DNA of 64,000 nt. Origin: Xanthomonas citri pv. mangiferaeindicae (GTDB lineage Bacteria; Pseudomonadota; Gammaproteobacteria; Xanthomonadales; Xanthomonadaceae). A program made the translations under genes and the position numbers. Under the pieces are notes generated by a model. That model was not told where the DNA came from. It made no database searches and saw nothing but the letters and a program-made list of their open reading frames with translations. Location of the stretch: the NCBI GenBank assembly GCA_002240395.1, contig CP016836.1:248001-312000 (forward strand). Reading direction: 5' to 3'. This document shows positions 29,523 through 39,739 of this stretch, in pieces; within the stretch, counting starts at the first letter, position 1, and every line of letters begins with the position of its first letter.

Positions 29523-29930
29523 ATGTCGCCTTCAGCCCCTGCGCCCGCTGCGTCGTTGACCATCGGCGCGCTGTCGCGCCAGACCGGCGCCAGCCAGCGG
29601 TCGCTCCGCCACTACGACGCACACGGCCTGCTCGCCTCGACGCGCGCCGACAACGGCTACCGGCGCTTTGCGCCGATCGCGGCCACCCAGGTCCGACAGA
29701 TCCAACGGCTCATCGCGGCCGGTTTCAATCTGGCCGAGATCCGGGCGTTTCCCGATTGCATGCGTCTGGTCGAGGGGGCCGCCGCCTGCCCGCAGACCAC
29801 CGCCATGCAACAGGCGCGGCTGGCTGAGATCGAACGCCAGATCGCCGATCTCGAACGTAGACGTGCGCGTCTGCGGCAGATGCTGACCGAGGGCGTGGCA
29901 CCGCCGACGACGTCCGACATCGGGGACTGA
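29523..29930 (+). CDS. MerR-family transcriptional regulator
   Basis: 135-aa activator/repressor. HTH LTIGALSRQTGASQRSLRHY, wing residues STRADNGYRRFAP, then the dimerisation helix QQARLAEIERQIADLERRR. The short C-terminus has only one Cys pair candidate (DCMRL, AACPQT), which is not a classic metal site. It faces the exported hydrolase and probably controls it. The 183-bp gap after it (29931-30113) shows no gene. Confidence 0.88.
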   Translation: MSPSAPAPAASLTIGALSRQTGASQRSLRHYDAHGLLASTRADNGYRRFAPIAATQVRQIQRLIAAGFNLAEIRAFPDCMRLVEGAAACPQTTAMQQARLAEIERQIADLERRRARLRQMLTEGVAPPTTSDIGD

Positions 29931-30113
29931 CGTACGCTCAGCGCGCCGATGCCACGGCCCCCGATCTGCGCCGCAGACGTGCACGGCCGCGCAACCACGG
30001 AGTCGCGCCTGTTGGAGGGACGATAGCTCAGCGCCGGCGGCGCCTCGCTCGGGCCCGGATCGGGGCGCTACGTAACGTGAGCGGCGATGGCCATACGGGG
30101 ACACCGCGTACGA

Positions 30114-30458
30114 TCAGAATCGAGCGCCGTCGATCTGCACGATCTTCAGTGATCCCAGGTCCAATCCGTCGATGCAGCGCACGTTGACGCAGGCCATCGG
30201 CGCCCCATCGGGAGCAATGCCGCGGCTGTAGGGCGCGATGCCGCAGACGGTGCAGAAATGATGGTCGATCCGGTGCGTATTGAAGCGATACGTGCCCGCG
30301 CTGCCGGTCCCGGTCTCGCGTAATGCCTCGGCGGGCGCGAACGCCAGCAGACCGCCGCGCCGTCGGCACATCGAGCAATTGCAGTCGTAGACCTCAGCGA
30401 TCTCGCCGTCCAGTTCGAATGCCAGACTGCCGCAATGGCAGCGTCCGCGATACGTCAT
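30114..30458 (-). CDS. GFA-domain protein (CENP-V/GFA fold)
   Basis: 114-aa zinc protein: GRCHCGSLAFEL, CNCSMCRRRG and CTVCGIAPYSRG supply the CxC, CxxC and CxxC ligands of the GFA fold. Family members include a glutathione-dependent formaldehyde-activating enzyme, but most are uncharacterised. It follows the amidotransferase-like gene by 16 bp on the same strand, so it may be the last gene of the MoxR cluster. Confidence 0.88.
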   Translation of the reverse strand: MTYRGRCHCGSLAFELDGEIAEVYDCNCSMCRRRGGLLAFAPAEALRETGTGSAGTYRFNTHRIDHHFCTVCGIAPYSRGIAPDGAPMACVNVRCIDGLDLGSLKIVQIDGARF

Positions 30459-30474
30459 CGTCGTTCCTCCTTCG

Positions 30475-32295
30475 TCAGGCCGAAAGATTAGGCGATCCTG
30501 GTGGGCTCAGCTTTACGCGCCCCAGCCGTGCACGGCCGAGCGCCCAGAGCGCCGCGGTCGCCAACAGCCAGGCCAGCGCCCAGGGCCAGCTCGAGCCGGG
30601 CGCGGTGGCCTGCGGTGCAGGGTCGCCCGCGGGCGCGCGCACCAGCGCCTGTGTGCGGGCACGCTGCTGCGCGGCCCACAGGCCCGGAGCCTCGTCGCTG
30701 GCGCGCGCGCGCAGTGGCCAGCGCCGATCGGCATCGACGATGCGATACCAGCCGGCGACGCGCGGCCACAGACCGGCGCAGTCGCGCGCCGCCGGATCGC
30801 GCAACAGCGAGATCGCACGCCCGTCCGGGGCGATCGCCTGCGCGTTCGGACCGAGCCCGCACAGCGCGGCGCGTTTGCCGACCCAGGCCGGCTCCTCGAC
30901 CGCGACTGCGGCCTGGTCGCCGACACGTGCCAGCGTGCCCGCCCAGCCGCTCCACAGTGCCGCGTGCAGATCGGCGCGGCCGGCCAGCGGCAGGCGCCAA
31001 CTGTCGGCCAGCGTCACCAGACCGATGCGGCCGCGGCCCCAGGCCTGCCAGCGCATCATGTCCGGCGGGCTGTCCTCGCTGCCCGGTAGTCCTCCAGCCA
31101 AAGGCCGGTAGGCCAGCGCCGGTGGCGCCTCGCCCGCCAGCAGCGGATCGAATGGCGCATCGTCGCTGCCGGGGCCGGTCCACGCGCGCAGCCGCGTCGC
31201 ATCGGTCGGACCCGGGTCGGGACGCCAGGTGCGAGCCGGCGCCGCGTCGATCGCCAGCCCGGTGCCGCGCAGCCAGTCGTGCAACGCCCTCGACGGTGGC
31301 TGCGGTGCATGCACCAGCACGCCGAGGCCATTCGCCACCGCGCTGCGCAGCGCGGTGCGCGCGCCAGCGCTCAGGCCGTCGAATGCGCGCGCTTCGAGCA
31401 GCACCAGATCCTGCTCGGCCAAGCCGGCCGCATCGAGCGCCGGCGCATCGCCGACACCGGTGCCGCCGCCCAGGGCCACCCGCCAGCGCAGGCGCAGGCC
31501 CGTGTCCTCGGCCCAACGTCGCAGCGCGCGCAGGTCCGGATTCGGCGCACCGGCGAGCAACAGCACGCGCACCGGCGCCGCCGCCTCGACCATCACCGGC
31601 ACCTCGACCTGGGACAGTTCGGTATCGTCGGCATCGCGCACGCGCACGACGAACAGGTCCGCACCGACACCGCGCGCGGTACCGGCCAGGCGGAAACCGC
31701 CCGCCTCGTCCAGCGCCGAGGTATCGACGATGCGGCCGGCCGGGTCGACCAATGCGACCTGCGCGCCATCGAGGCCGGCGACACGGCCACGCACCTCGAA
31801 GCGCGCGCCCGGCGCGACGCCGCGCGGCACCTCAAGGGCGACGATGCCGTCAGGCAGTGCCGCCGGCACGAACGCCAATGCACGATCGCCGACCGCGTCG
31901 CGGTCGCGCGCCGTCAGCCCGGCGCCGACGATCGTCAGCGCCTGCACCTCGGGGTGACGCCGCAATGCGGTCGCCAGATCGGGCATCCGCAGTGCCCCGG
32001 ACGGGCCTTCGCCGGCCTCGGGCAATGCGATGACCGGTTGCGACGCGGGCAGCGGCAGGTCGTCCCAATCCGCGGTCAACACCACCAGCCCGCCGCCTGC
32101 GGCTGGTACCGGCGGCGGCTGCAACGTGAGCGCCAACAATCCCGCCGAGACCACTGTCAGCGTGGCGAGCACGCAGGTGCGCCAAGCGGCGGGCCGGGTC
32201 TCGCGCGGTGCGCGCAGATGCGCGATCGCCAGCCGCAGGATCGACAGCGCGGCAGCTGCACACAACAGCGGGAGCAACCAGCGCTCGGGCGTCAT
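30475..32295 (-). CDS. Membrane protein with glutamine-amidotransferase-like domain (MoxR cluster)
   Basis: 606-aa protein. Two N-terminal TM segments (LLPLLCAAAALSILRLAI; VLATLTVVSAGLLALTL), a long extracytoplasmic part with an Ig-like segment (FEVRGRVAGLDGAQVALVD) and a class I amidotransferase-like fold (VRVLLLAGAPNPDLRALRRW, GLGVLVHAPQPPS), then a C-terminal TM (WALAWLLATAALWALG). No catalytic Cys of a working amidotransferase is visible, so the fold is probably a binding module. Start overlaps the stop of the DUF4175-like gene (ATGA). Function unknown. Confidence 0.75.
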   Translation of the reverse strand: MTPERWLLPLLCAAAALSILRLAIAHLRAPRETRPAAWRTCVLATLTVVSAGLLALTLQPPPVPAAGGGLVVLTADWDDLPLPASQPVIALPEAGEGPSGALRMPDLATALRRHPEVQALTIVGAGLTARDRDAVGDRALAFVPAALPDGIVALEVPRGVAPGARFEVRGRVAGLDGAQVALVDPAGRIVDTSALDEAGGFRLAGTARGVGADLFVVRVRDADDTELSQVEVPVMVEAAAPVRVLLLAGAPNPDLRALRRWAEDTGLRLRWRVALGGGTGVGDAPALDAAGLAEQDLVLLEARAFDGLSAGARTALRSAVANGLGVLVHAPQPPSRALHDWLRGTGLAIDAAPARTWRPDPGPTDATRLRAWTGPGSDDAPFDPLLAGEAPPALAYRPLAGGLPGSEDSPPDMMRWQAWGRGRIGLVTLADSWRLPLAGRADLHAALWSGWAGTLARVGDQAAVAVEEPAWVGKRAALCGLGPNAQAIAPDGRAISLLRDPAARDCAGLWPRVAGWYRIVDADRRWPLRARASDEAPGLWAAQQRARTQALVRAPAGDPAPQATAPGSSWPWALAWLLATAALWALGRARLGRVKLSPPGSPNLSA

Positions 32296-34504
32296 CGCGC
32301 ATCCTCCCGCAGCGCATCGAGATAGCGCGCGCCCATCGCGTCGATCGCAGCGCGACGCGGCGGTGCGGGCAGCGGACGCTGCAAGACATGCCACAGCTGC
32401 CCGCGCAGGGCCTGCCGGCATGCGGCGCAGGCAGGATCGCGCTGCAGCGCATCGATCGCGGCCAGCAACGCAAGCGGGTCGTCGAGCGCGCGCGGCTGCG
32501 TCTGTGCCCAGGCGACGAGCGCCGCCGGATCGAAGGCCTCGTTCCAGGCCAGCGCCTGCCAGGCCGCCGTCGGGGCGTCGAGCGCGACCGTCGCCGGACC
32601 TGGCACCGCGCGGGGGGCGATGCCGTCGCGCTCCCCCCCAGCCGCCGGGCGAAATCGACCGGCGGCAGCGCCGTGCCCACCCGCGCCAGATAGATGCGGT
32701 CGGCCTGCTGGACCTCCTTGATCAGCACCAGCGCACGATTCGCCGGTGCCAGCGCCTCGCGCGGCGCGGCCTGGCGCAAGTGCAGCTCGGATTGCCACAT
32801 CTCGCGCAGCGCGCCGCGCAGCAATTCGCGCGTCTTCGGGTCGAGCAACGTCGCTGCTTCCGGCAGGTCGTGGGTGTGGCCGAAGGTGGCGAGCACGTCG
32901 TCGGCACGGCCGAACGTCGTGACCTCAGCCGGTGTGTGATCGTGATCGTGGTCGTGGTCGTCGTGCGTGTCGTCGTGCGCGCGCGCCGCCTGCGCCGGCG
33001 CCTCGTCCGTGGCCGGATCGCCCTGACCGAAATCGTCGATCGGCAATGGCTTGCGCGGCGCGGGCGGCGTGTCGTCGGCATCGGCGGTCGGTGGCGGTCG
33101 CGCATGGCCTTCCGATTCCTCGCCCAGGAACTGTCCATAGCGCAGCCGCAGCAAGCGCTGGTCGACACCGAGCGTGTCGGAGCGCGTCTCGAACGTCTCG
33201 TGCGCCAGTCGCGGCTGCTCGGCGATCAGCGCTTCGGCATCGAGGATGATCTGGCGCTGGCTGCGGAAGTACGCCGGCAGCACGTCGCGCGCCAGGCCCT
33301 CGAGTCCGTCGGCATCGGGCGGCGTCGGCGGCGGCCAGCGCAGGATCAGGCTGGCGCTTCGGGCCTGTTGTGGCGCGGGCACGCGGTTGTCGCGGATCTC
33401 GAGCTGGGCGACCAGATCGCCGCCCTCCTCCAGGCCCAGCGCGATCGGGTCGAGCGTCGCCGCAAATGCGCGCGCGCGCGCATCGCCGCTGCCGCGCAGC
33501 GTACGCGTGTGATCCTCGAACGTGATCGCCTCACCGCTGCCGCGGGTCACGGTGATGCGCAGGCGCGCGTCCGCCGCGACGCCGAAGTCATCGGTCGCCT
33601 CGAACGCCAGCGCCCAGGCGCGTTGTCCGCGGGTGTACGTGGACAGCGTCGACTCGGGCGCGCGCACGCGCACCTCGGGCGGGCGGTCGGGCACGGCCTC
33701 GAGCCGCCAGGGTTGCGCACGCGCGGGAATGCCGTCGGTGTCGCCATCGACCGCGATGCGGTACAGCGACGAGCGGTCGAGCCGCAGCGTCGCCGTCCAG
33801 TCCTCGTCTTGGCGTACGAACGCCAGTTCGCGGCCATCGTGGAACTGCAGGGCCACGCGCTGCGGCTGCGGCGCAAAGCGCAGCGTCCAACGCAAGGTCG
33901 CGCCGGTCGTGGCCTGCGCGTCGAGTTCGGCCTGCGTCCGCGGTGCCTGGCCCGTGTAGGCCGGCGCGTAGATGCGCAGCGCCTGCGACAGAAGCGCCGG
34001 CGTGTCCGGTGCTCCGGCCCGCGCGGGCACGCTGTCGATCGTCCCGGGAGCCGCGCCCGTCGGCCATGCCAGCACGGCGACAGTCAGCAGTGCACCCACC
34101 GACCACGCTAAGAACAGCGCACGCCACGGCCAGGGCGCCGACGGCGGGTGCCAAGGCCGCGCGGCGAGTCGGGCCTCCAGCCGCGCACGTTGCAGTTGCG
34201 CCAGCGGCGCAAGCGCGGCGGGGTCGGCGAACAGCAGTGCGGCGCTGTCCTCCATGTCGCGGCGGTCGGCATCGAGCCGGTGCACGAGCCAACGGCGGTC
34301 GATACGGCGGACCCGGCGTGTGCCGATGACCGCGGCGAGCGCGGCGACCAGCAACACGGCCCAGGCCGCCGCCGGTCCGTCGGCCATCCGCCAGGCGAGC
34401 GCGGCCAGACCAACCACCAAGGGCGCCGCCACCAGCACGACACCGATGACCGCACGCCGACGCGCCGCGGCGCGCACGCGCAGCAGTGCGGATACGACGC
34501 TCAT
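32292..34504 (-). pseudogene. DUF4175-like membrane protein, one frameshift (MoxR cluster)
   Basis: N-terminal TM pair (AVIGVVLVAAPLVVGLAAL; AAAWAVLLVAALAAVIG), a third near residue 140, then a large domain with repeated beta segments (RIYAPAYTGQAP, TLRLDRSSLYRIAVDGD, FEATDDFGVAADARL) and helices. A His/Asp-rich stretch lies near residues 506-523. The frame breaks at a run of seven C (32633-32639); one more base joins VDFARRLGG to ERDGIAPRAV and gives 737 aa ending DALREDAR. Both ends overlap neighbours by ATGA. The intact frame elsewhere suggests a recent mutation or assembly error. Confidence 0.72.
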
Positions 34505-35634
34505 GCGGTCGTCGTCCGACGCGCGGCGGCGGCCAGCCAGCGCTCGAGCGCGAATGCCAGCGCGACCAGCAGCGCCCACCACGGCCGCAAGTCGCGCGGC
34601 ACTGGCGGATACGCCGTCAGCCCGCTGGCGGGTGCCAGGTCTGCCGCGGCGATGCGCGCCGGCGCCGGCCCCGGCTGCAGACGATCGCGCAGTCGTGCGG
34701 GGAAGCCGGGATCGAGCAGTTCCGAGTCGTGCGCCGGGTCGAACGTGCCGCGCCAGCGCACACAGGTCGCCGCACCGCAGGCCGCACGCTCGAAACCCGC
34801 GTCATCGACACTGGCGTGCCAGTCCGTGCCCTCGGGCAGCAACGCCGCCGGGCCCAGCAACAGCGCGCGGCCCGCCGCAGCCTCGAGCAATGCGGGTGGC
34901 GGTGCGCTGGCCCTCCACCATGCGAGCGTGGCCTCCGCGCGCGGCGTCTCGCCGGACGTTACGCGTCGCAGCGCATCGCCATCGTCGGGACGCCAGGCGT
35001 GGGCGATCGCCGCCAGCACGCGTAGTGCGGGATCGCCGTCGGCGATGCCGAATACATCGAGCTGCGGCCATGGCGCGCGGGGTGTCGCACCCGGCGCGGA
35101 CGACGCCGGCACGAGCCGCCAGTCCACGGCGCGCGACAAGACCACGCGCCCGCCATCGACCCCGTCGACGGTCTCGGGCACGACGACGGTCAGCGCGGTG
35201 CTGGCTGGAAGCATCATGTCCAGTTCGCGCAGCAGGCTGGCGATCGGCACGGGACCGGTCGGTGCGACGGTGTCGCGCGCCTGCGGAAAGCCCGGCGCCA
35301 GCCAACGCACCGGCGAGTCGGCATCGGCTGGCGGTATCGCGTCGGCCGCCACACCCGGCACGACAACCGTCCAGCGCGCCAGGGCCGCGCCGCCATGCAA
35401 CACCGGCCATGCCAGCCACAGTGCGAGCAATGCGAGCAGCAGCAGGCGGGCCAGCAGCAGTGGCCAGTCATCGAAGCGCAGCCGTCGGTGTGGCTTCGGC
35501 CGCTCGCGCAACCAGCGCAATGCCGCGAACGGCGTGGGCCGCGTGGCATCGCGGCGCGCCAGATGCAACAGCAGCGGCAGCAACAGTGCGGCCAGCGCCG
35601 CGAGCGCAGCCGGTGCGAGCAGGCCGAAGCTCAT
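34501..35634 (-). CDS. BatA N-terminal-domain membrane protein
   Basis: 377-aa protein. The start MSFGLLAPAALAALAALLLPLLLHL, then RDATRPTPFAALRWLRE and a second TM (LLLARLLLLALLALWLA), is the BatA/aerotolerance N-terminal pattern (PF07584). A long extracytoplasmic part follows and a TM near the C-terminus (PWWALLVALAFALERWL). No VWA MIDAS motif is visible. Start overlaps the DUF58 stop and stop overlaps the DUF4175-like start. Confidence 0.8.
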   Translation of the reverse strand: MSFGLLAPAALAALAALLLPLLLHLARRDATRPTPFAALRWLRERPKPHRRLRFDDWPLLLARLLLLALLALWLAWPVLHGGAALARWTVVVPGVAADAIPPADADSPVRWLAPGFPQARDTVAPTGPVPIASLLRELDMMLPASTALTVVVPETVDGVDGGRVVLSRAVDWRLVPASSAPGATPRAPWPQLDVFGIADGDPALRVLAAIAHAWRPDDGDALRRVTSGETPRAEATLAWWRASAPPPALLEAAAGRALLLGPAALLPEGTDWHASVDDAGFERAACGAATCVRWRGTFDPAHDSELLDPGFPARLRDRLQPGPAPARIAAADLAPASGLTAYPPVPRDLRPWWALLVALAFALERWLAAAARRTTTA

Positions 35635-36533
35635 CGTGTGCGCTCGCCAAACAACGCGCGCAGCACGCCCTCAGGCGGCGCATCGGCGACGTGCATCGCG
35701 AACGCGATGCCAGCGCCGGCCAGTCGAGCCGCCAACGCGCGTTGCGCCGCGCCGAAGCGCGCAAGGTACTCGGCGCGCAGTGCCGGCCCGTCTCCGAGCA
35801 GCGCCTCGCCGGTCTCGGGATCGACGAAACGGCGCCCATCGCGGAACGGGAAATCGCGTTCGTCGGTGGTCAGCACCTGCAGCGCAATGACCTCGCGCCC
35901 AGCCCGCGCCAACTGCAGCAGCGCGTCGACCGCGCTTGCATCGAACCAGTCTCCGATCGCGACAACCAGATCGCCCCGCGCGATGCGGCCCCAGACTGGC
36001 GCGAGCGTCGCGGCATCGGGCCAGCCGCCGGCCGGCGTGACGTGCACCAGCGCGTGGCGCAAGCGGTCGCGTTGCCGCGGCCCGATGCCGGGGGCGACCA
36101 GCGCGATGCCGGCACCGCCACAGGTCGCCAACCCGCAGGCATCGCCCTGGCGCTGTGCGATCTCCACCACGCAGGTCGCCAGCAAGCGCGCGATCTCCAG
36201 ACGCGTGCGCTGCGGCGCAGCCTCGTCGGCCTGGGCCATCGATGCGGTGGTGTCGAGCAGCACCCAGGCCCGGACCGGGCTCTCGCGCTCGGCCTCGCGC
36301 ACGAAGAAGCGATCGCTGCGAGCGTAGAGCTTCCAGTCGATCTGCCGTGGTTCGTCGCCGGGCTCGTAGGCGCGGTACTGCGCGAACTCCAGGCCGGCGC
36401 CGCGATTGCGGCTGGCGTGCTGGCCCAGGCCGTCGCGCCCCCGTGCCTGGCGCGGGCGCAGCCGCAATGTCGCCAGACAGGCTCGCAGCGCGGGCGTCAG
36501 CCCGTCGCCTGGCGACGGGCCGTCCGGCGACAT
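35631..36533 (-). CDS. DUF58 / VWA-like protein
   Basis: About 300-aa protein with the DUF58 hallmark GLEFAQYRAYEPGDEPRQID followed by WKLYARSDRFFVREAE. A von Willebrand A-like fold has a degenerate MIDAS (LLDTTASM instead of DxSxS). It is predicted to be a partner of the MoxR ATPase encoded just upstream. The start is uncertain: the ATG at 36533 is chosen; GTG codons at 36557 and 36560 would bring it within 8-11 bp of the moxR stop. Confidence 0.85.
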   Translation of the reverse strand: MSPDGPSPGDGLTPALRACLATLRLRPRQARGRDGLGQHASRNRGAGLEFAQYRAYEPGDEPRQIDWKLYARSDRFFVREAERESPVRAWVLLDTTASMAQADEAAPQRTRLEIARLLATCVVEIAQRQGDACGLATCGGAGIALVAPGIGPRQRDRLRHALVHVTPAGGWPDAATLAPVWGRIARGDLVVAIGDWFDASAVDALLQLARAGREVIALQVLTTDERDFPFRDGRRFVDPETGEALLGDGPALRAEYLARFGAAQRALAARLAGAGIAFAMHVADAPPEGVLRALFGERTR

Positions 36534-36567
36534 CGGCGTTGCCGGGCTCGCGGCCACCACGCGGCGC

Positions 36568-37569
<1,002 letters not shown>

Positions 37570-37594
37570 GCGGCAGGTCCTGCGGAAGCGGAAG

Positions 37595-38293
37595 TCATGC
37601 GGTCAGTGCGTACATCACGATATTGACCGCGAACTTGGTGTTGTCCTGCGCCAGGAAGCGCTTGTTGCGCCAGTCGTAGTCCCATTCGCAGCCGTAGTCC
37701 TTGTTGCTGTAGAGCACCGCCAGCCGGCCATCGATCTCGATGCCCTTGAGGTAATCGTGCACCAGATCGTCGCCCCAGCCGTTGAGCTCGAAGCCAGTCG
37801 CCGGCGGGCCATCGGGGAAGCGGAAGAAGCTGTGATACAGCGCATGCGAGTTCGGCAGTTTGCGCATCGCCGATCCGCCGAAGATCGCGGCCATCTGCGC
37901 CTCGAACGACTTGGCGAACAGGCCGTCGATGTCGTGGTTGCAGTCGTCGACGAACACGAAACCGCCGCTGCGCACATAGCGCTCGAAGTTGCGCCGCTCG
38001 GCCGGACTGAACTCGACCAGGCGATGTCCGGCGAGATAGCAGAACGGCGCGGCGAGCATCTTCGGATCCGACAGCGCGACCACATGCTCGGTCGGATCGA
38101 CGCGCAGGTCGGTGTAGTCGATCAGCGAGGTGATCACATTGGATGGCATCCGCGCATCGACGTCCCAGTCGCCCGACTCGTAGCGCAGCCGGGTGAACCA
38201 GAAATCGTAGCGCGCCGACTGCGCCAGCACCGGCGGCAGGGCCAGCCCGGCCGCCGCGCCCAGCACCCACTGCAGCGCGTGACGCCGCTTCAT
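37595..38293 (-). CDS. Exported DUF4159 protein
   Basis: 232-aa protein with a twin-Arg-like signal (MKRRHALQWVLGAAAGLALPPVLAQ). The mature part has FWFTRLRYESGDWDVDARMPS, CYLAGHRLVEF, GGFVFVDDCNHD and NHDIDGLFAKSFE, the amidotransferase-like DUF4159 fold. The family is found beside MoxR genes and has no known activity. It ends 25 bp before moxR. Confidence 0.88.
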   Translation of the reverse strand: MKRRHALQWVLGAAAGLALPPVLAQSARYDFWFTRLRYESGDWDVDARMPSNVITSLIDYTDLRVDPTEHVVALSDPKMLAAPFCYLAGHRLVEFSPAERRNFERYVRSGGFVFVDDCNHDIDGLFAKSFEAQMAAIFGGSAMRKLPNSHALYHSFFRFPDGPPATGFELNGWGDDLVHDYLKGIEIDGRLAVLYSNKDYGCEWDYDWRNKRFLAQDNTKFAVNIVMYALTA

Positions 38294-38299
38294 CGCCCC

Positions 38300-38323
38300 G
38301 CCCCGCCCCAGCTCGGGCGGGGC
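38300..38323. promoter_or_regulatory. GC hairpin in the DUF4159 leader
   Basis: Nine-bp stem GCCCCGCCC / GGGCGGGGC with a six-base loop, 7 bp upstream of the DUF4159 start in the 99-bp gap after the TldE-like gene. It may attenuate transcription or adjust mRNA stability between the protease part and the MoxR part of the cluster. Confidence 0.35.
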
Positions 38324-38392
38324 CGCGCCTGCGGCAGGTCATGCCCAGGCGGCCGCCGCCCGGACATCGGCGTCACCCGCGATGCGGACGCC

Positions 38393-39727
38393 TCAGACCG
38401 CATCCGACAGCGAGGTGAAGGTGAAATCGCGCAAGCGCATCGGCGGCAACATCATCACCATCGACGACTCGTCGCCGCCCACGCGCACCGGCCGGCCGAG
38501 TTCGTCGATGTTGTTGAGCATGATCACCGGCGATTCGTTGAAGCGGAAGTTCTTCAGCGGGTACTTGATCTCGCCGTTTTCGATGTAGAACGTGCCGTCG
38601 CGGGTCAGCCCGGTCAGCAGCACGGTCTGGGGGTCGACCATGCGGATGTACCAGGTACGGGTGACCAGGATGCCGCGATCGGTGCCGGCGATCAGGTCGG
38701 CGGTCGACTTGTCGCCACCTGCCATCAGCAGGTTGCCCGGCCGGCCGACCGCGCGCTTGCCCTGCTGCTGTGCCCAGAAGCGCGAGTAGTCGAGGTTGGC
38801 GACCTTGCCGTTCTCGATGATCGCCATCTTCTCGCGCGGCAGACCGTCACCATCCCACGGCAGCACCGGCGCCTCCGGATGCCAGGGGTCGGCGACGATG
38901 CTCACGCGGGGGTCGTAGACCTGTTCGCCGAGCTTGTTGCCACCGCCACGCTTGGACAGGAAGCTGCGGCCCTCGTCGGCGGTGCGCGCATCGAAGTAGC
39001 GCATCATGAACGAGATCAGCCCGGCCGCCGCGGCCGGCTCCAGGATCACCGTGTACTTGCCCGGCTCCAGCGCCTGGGCCTGCGCCGAATCGCTGGCCTT
39101 GCGCATCGCCACGCGCACGTCGCGGCCGGCGTCGAATGCGCTGGCGTCCTTGAGGTTGCGCCCCACCCAGCCCGACCCGCGGCCGTCCTCGGTGCGCACG
39201 GTGCAGGTGTAGTTGAAGTTGGTCGCCTGCTGGTAGCCGAAGTTGCCGTTGCTGTTGGCGAACGCGACGAAGCTGCGACCATCGTCGAGGAAGCCGGCGG
39301 CGACCAGTTGCTCGGCCCGGCAAGGCGCGATCGAATCGGCCGCAACCTGCGCGCGGAACTCGGGCGTGATCGCCGCGGTCGATTCGCTGAATGTCGGACT
39401 GGCGCGGTAGTCCTGCTTGCCGATCGCCGGCAGGAACTCGGGGTTCTCGGGCGCCAGCCGGGCGAGGTCTTCGGCGCGCTTGACCACGTTGCGCAGCGAG
39501 GCGTCGTCGAAGGCGTTGATGCTGGCCGTGCCCACGCGTTTGCCGAAGGCGACCTGCACGCTGAGTTCGGCATTGCTGACGATGCCGCTGGTGGACACGT
39601 TGTTGAGCGCGAAGCGGATGTTGCCGTCGATCGAGCCCGACAGCGTGGCGGTGCACTCGTCGGCGGTCGACAGCGCGACGGTCTTCTCGAGCAGTTCGCG
39701 GGCCTGGGCTTCGGTGAAGATGGTCAT
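38393..39727 (-). CDS. TldE/PmbA-like protein, paired with TldD
   Basis: 444-aa member of the TldD/PmbA family. SGIVSNAELSVQVAFGKRVG, TEDGRGSGWVGRN and GLTRDGTFYIENGEIKYPL are family features; it lacks the HExxxH metal site, as TldE subunits do. No signal peptide is visible. AAGGAG lies just before the ATG, 12 bp past the TldD-like stop. The two are predicted to form the usual heterodimer in which TldD carries the zinc. Confidence 0.88.
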   Translation of the reverse strand: MTIFTEAQARELLEKTVALSTADECTATLSGSIDGNIRFALNNVSTSGIVSNAELSVQVAFGKRVGTASINAFDDASLRNVVKRAEDLARLAPENPEFLPAIGKQDYRASPTFSESTAAITPEFRAQVAADSIAPCRAEQLVAAGFLDDGRSFVAFANSNGNFGYQQATNFNYTCTVRTEDGRGSGWVGRNLKDASAFDAGRDVRVAMRKASDSAQAQALEPGKYTVILEPAAAAGLISFMMRYFDARTADEGRSFLSKRGGGNKLGEQVYDPRVSIVADPWHPEAPVLPWDGDGLPREKMAIIENGKVANLDYSRFWAQQQGKRAVGRPGNLLMAGGDKSTADLIAGTDRGILVTRTWYIRMVDPQTVLLTGLTRDGTFYIENGEIKYPLKNFRFNESPVIMLNNIDELGRPVRVGGDESSMVMMLPPMRLRDFTFTSLSDAV

Positions 39728-39739
39728 GGTCGGAACTCC

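Noticed and set aside
30018..30075. tRNA-like start (GACGATAGCTCAGC) after the MerR gene
   Set aside because: No T-arm (GGTTCGAATCC) or matching acceptor stem follows within 90 bp.
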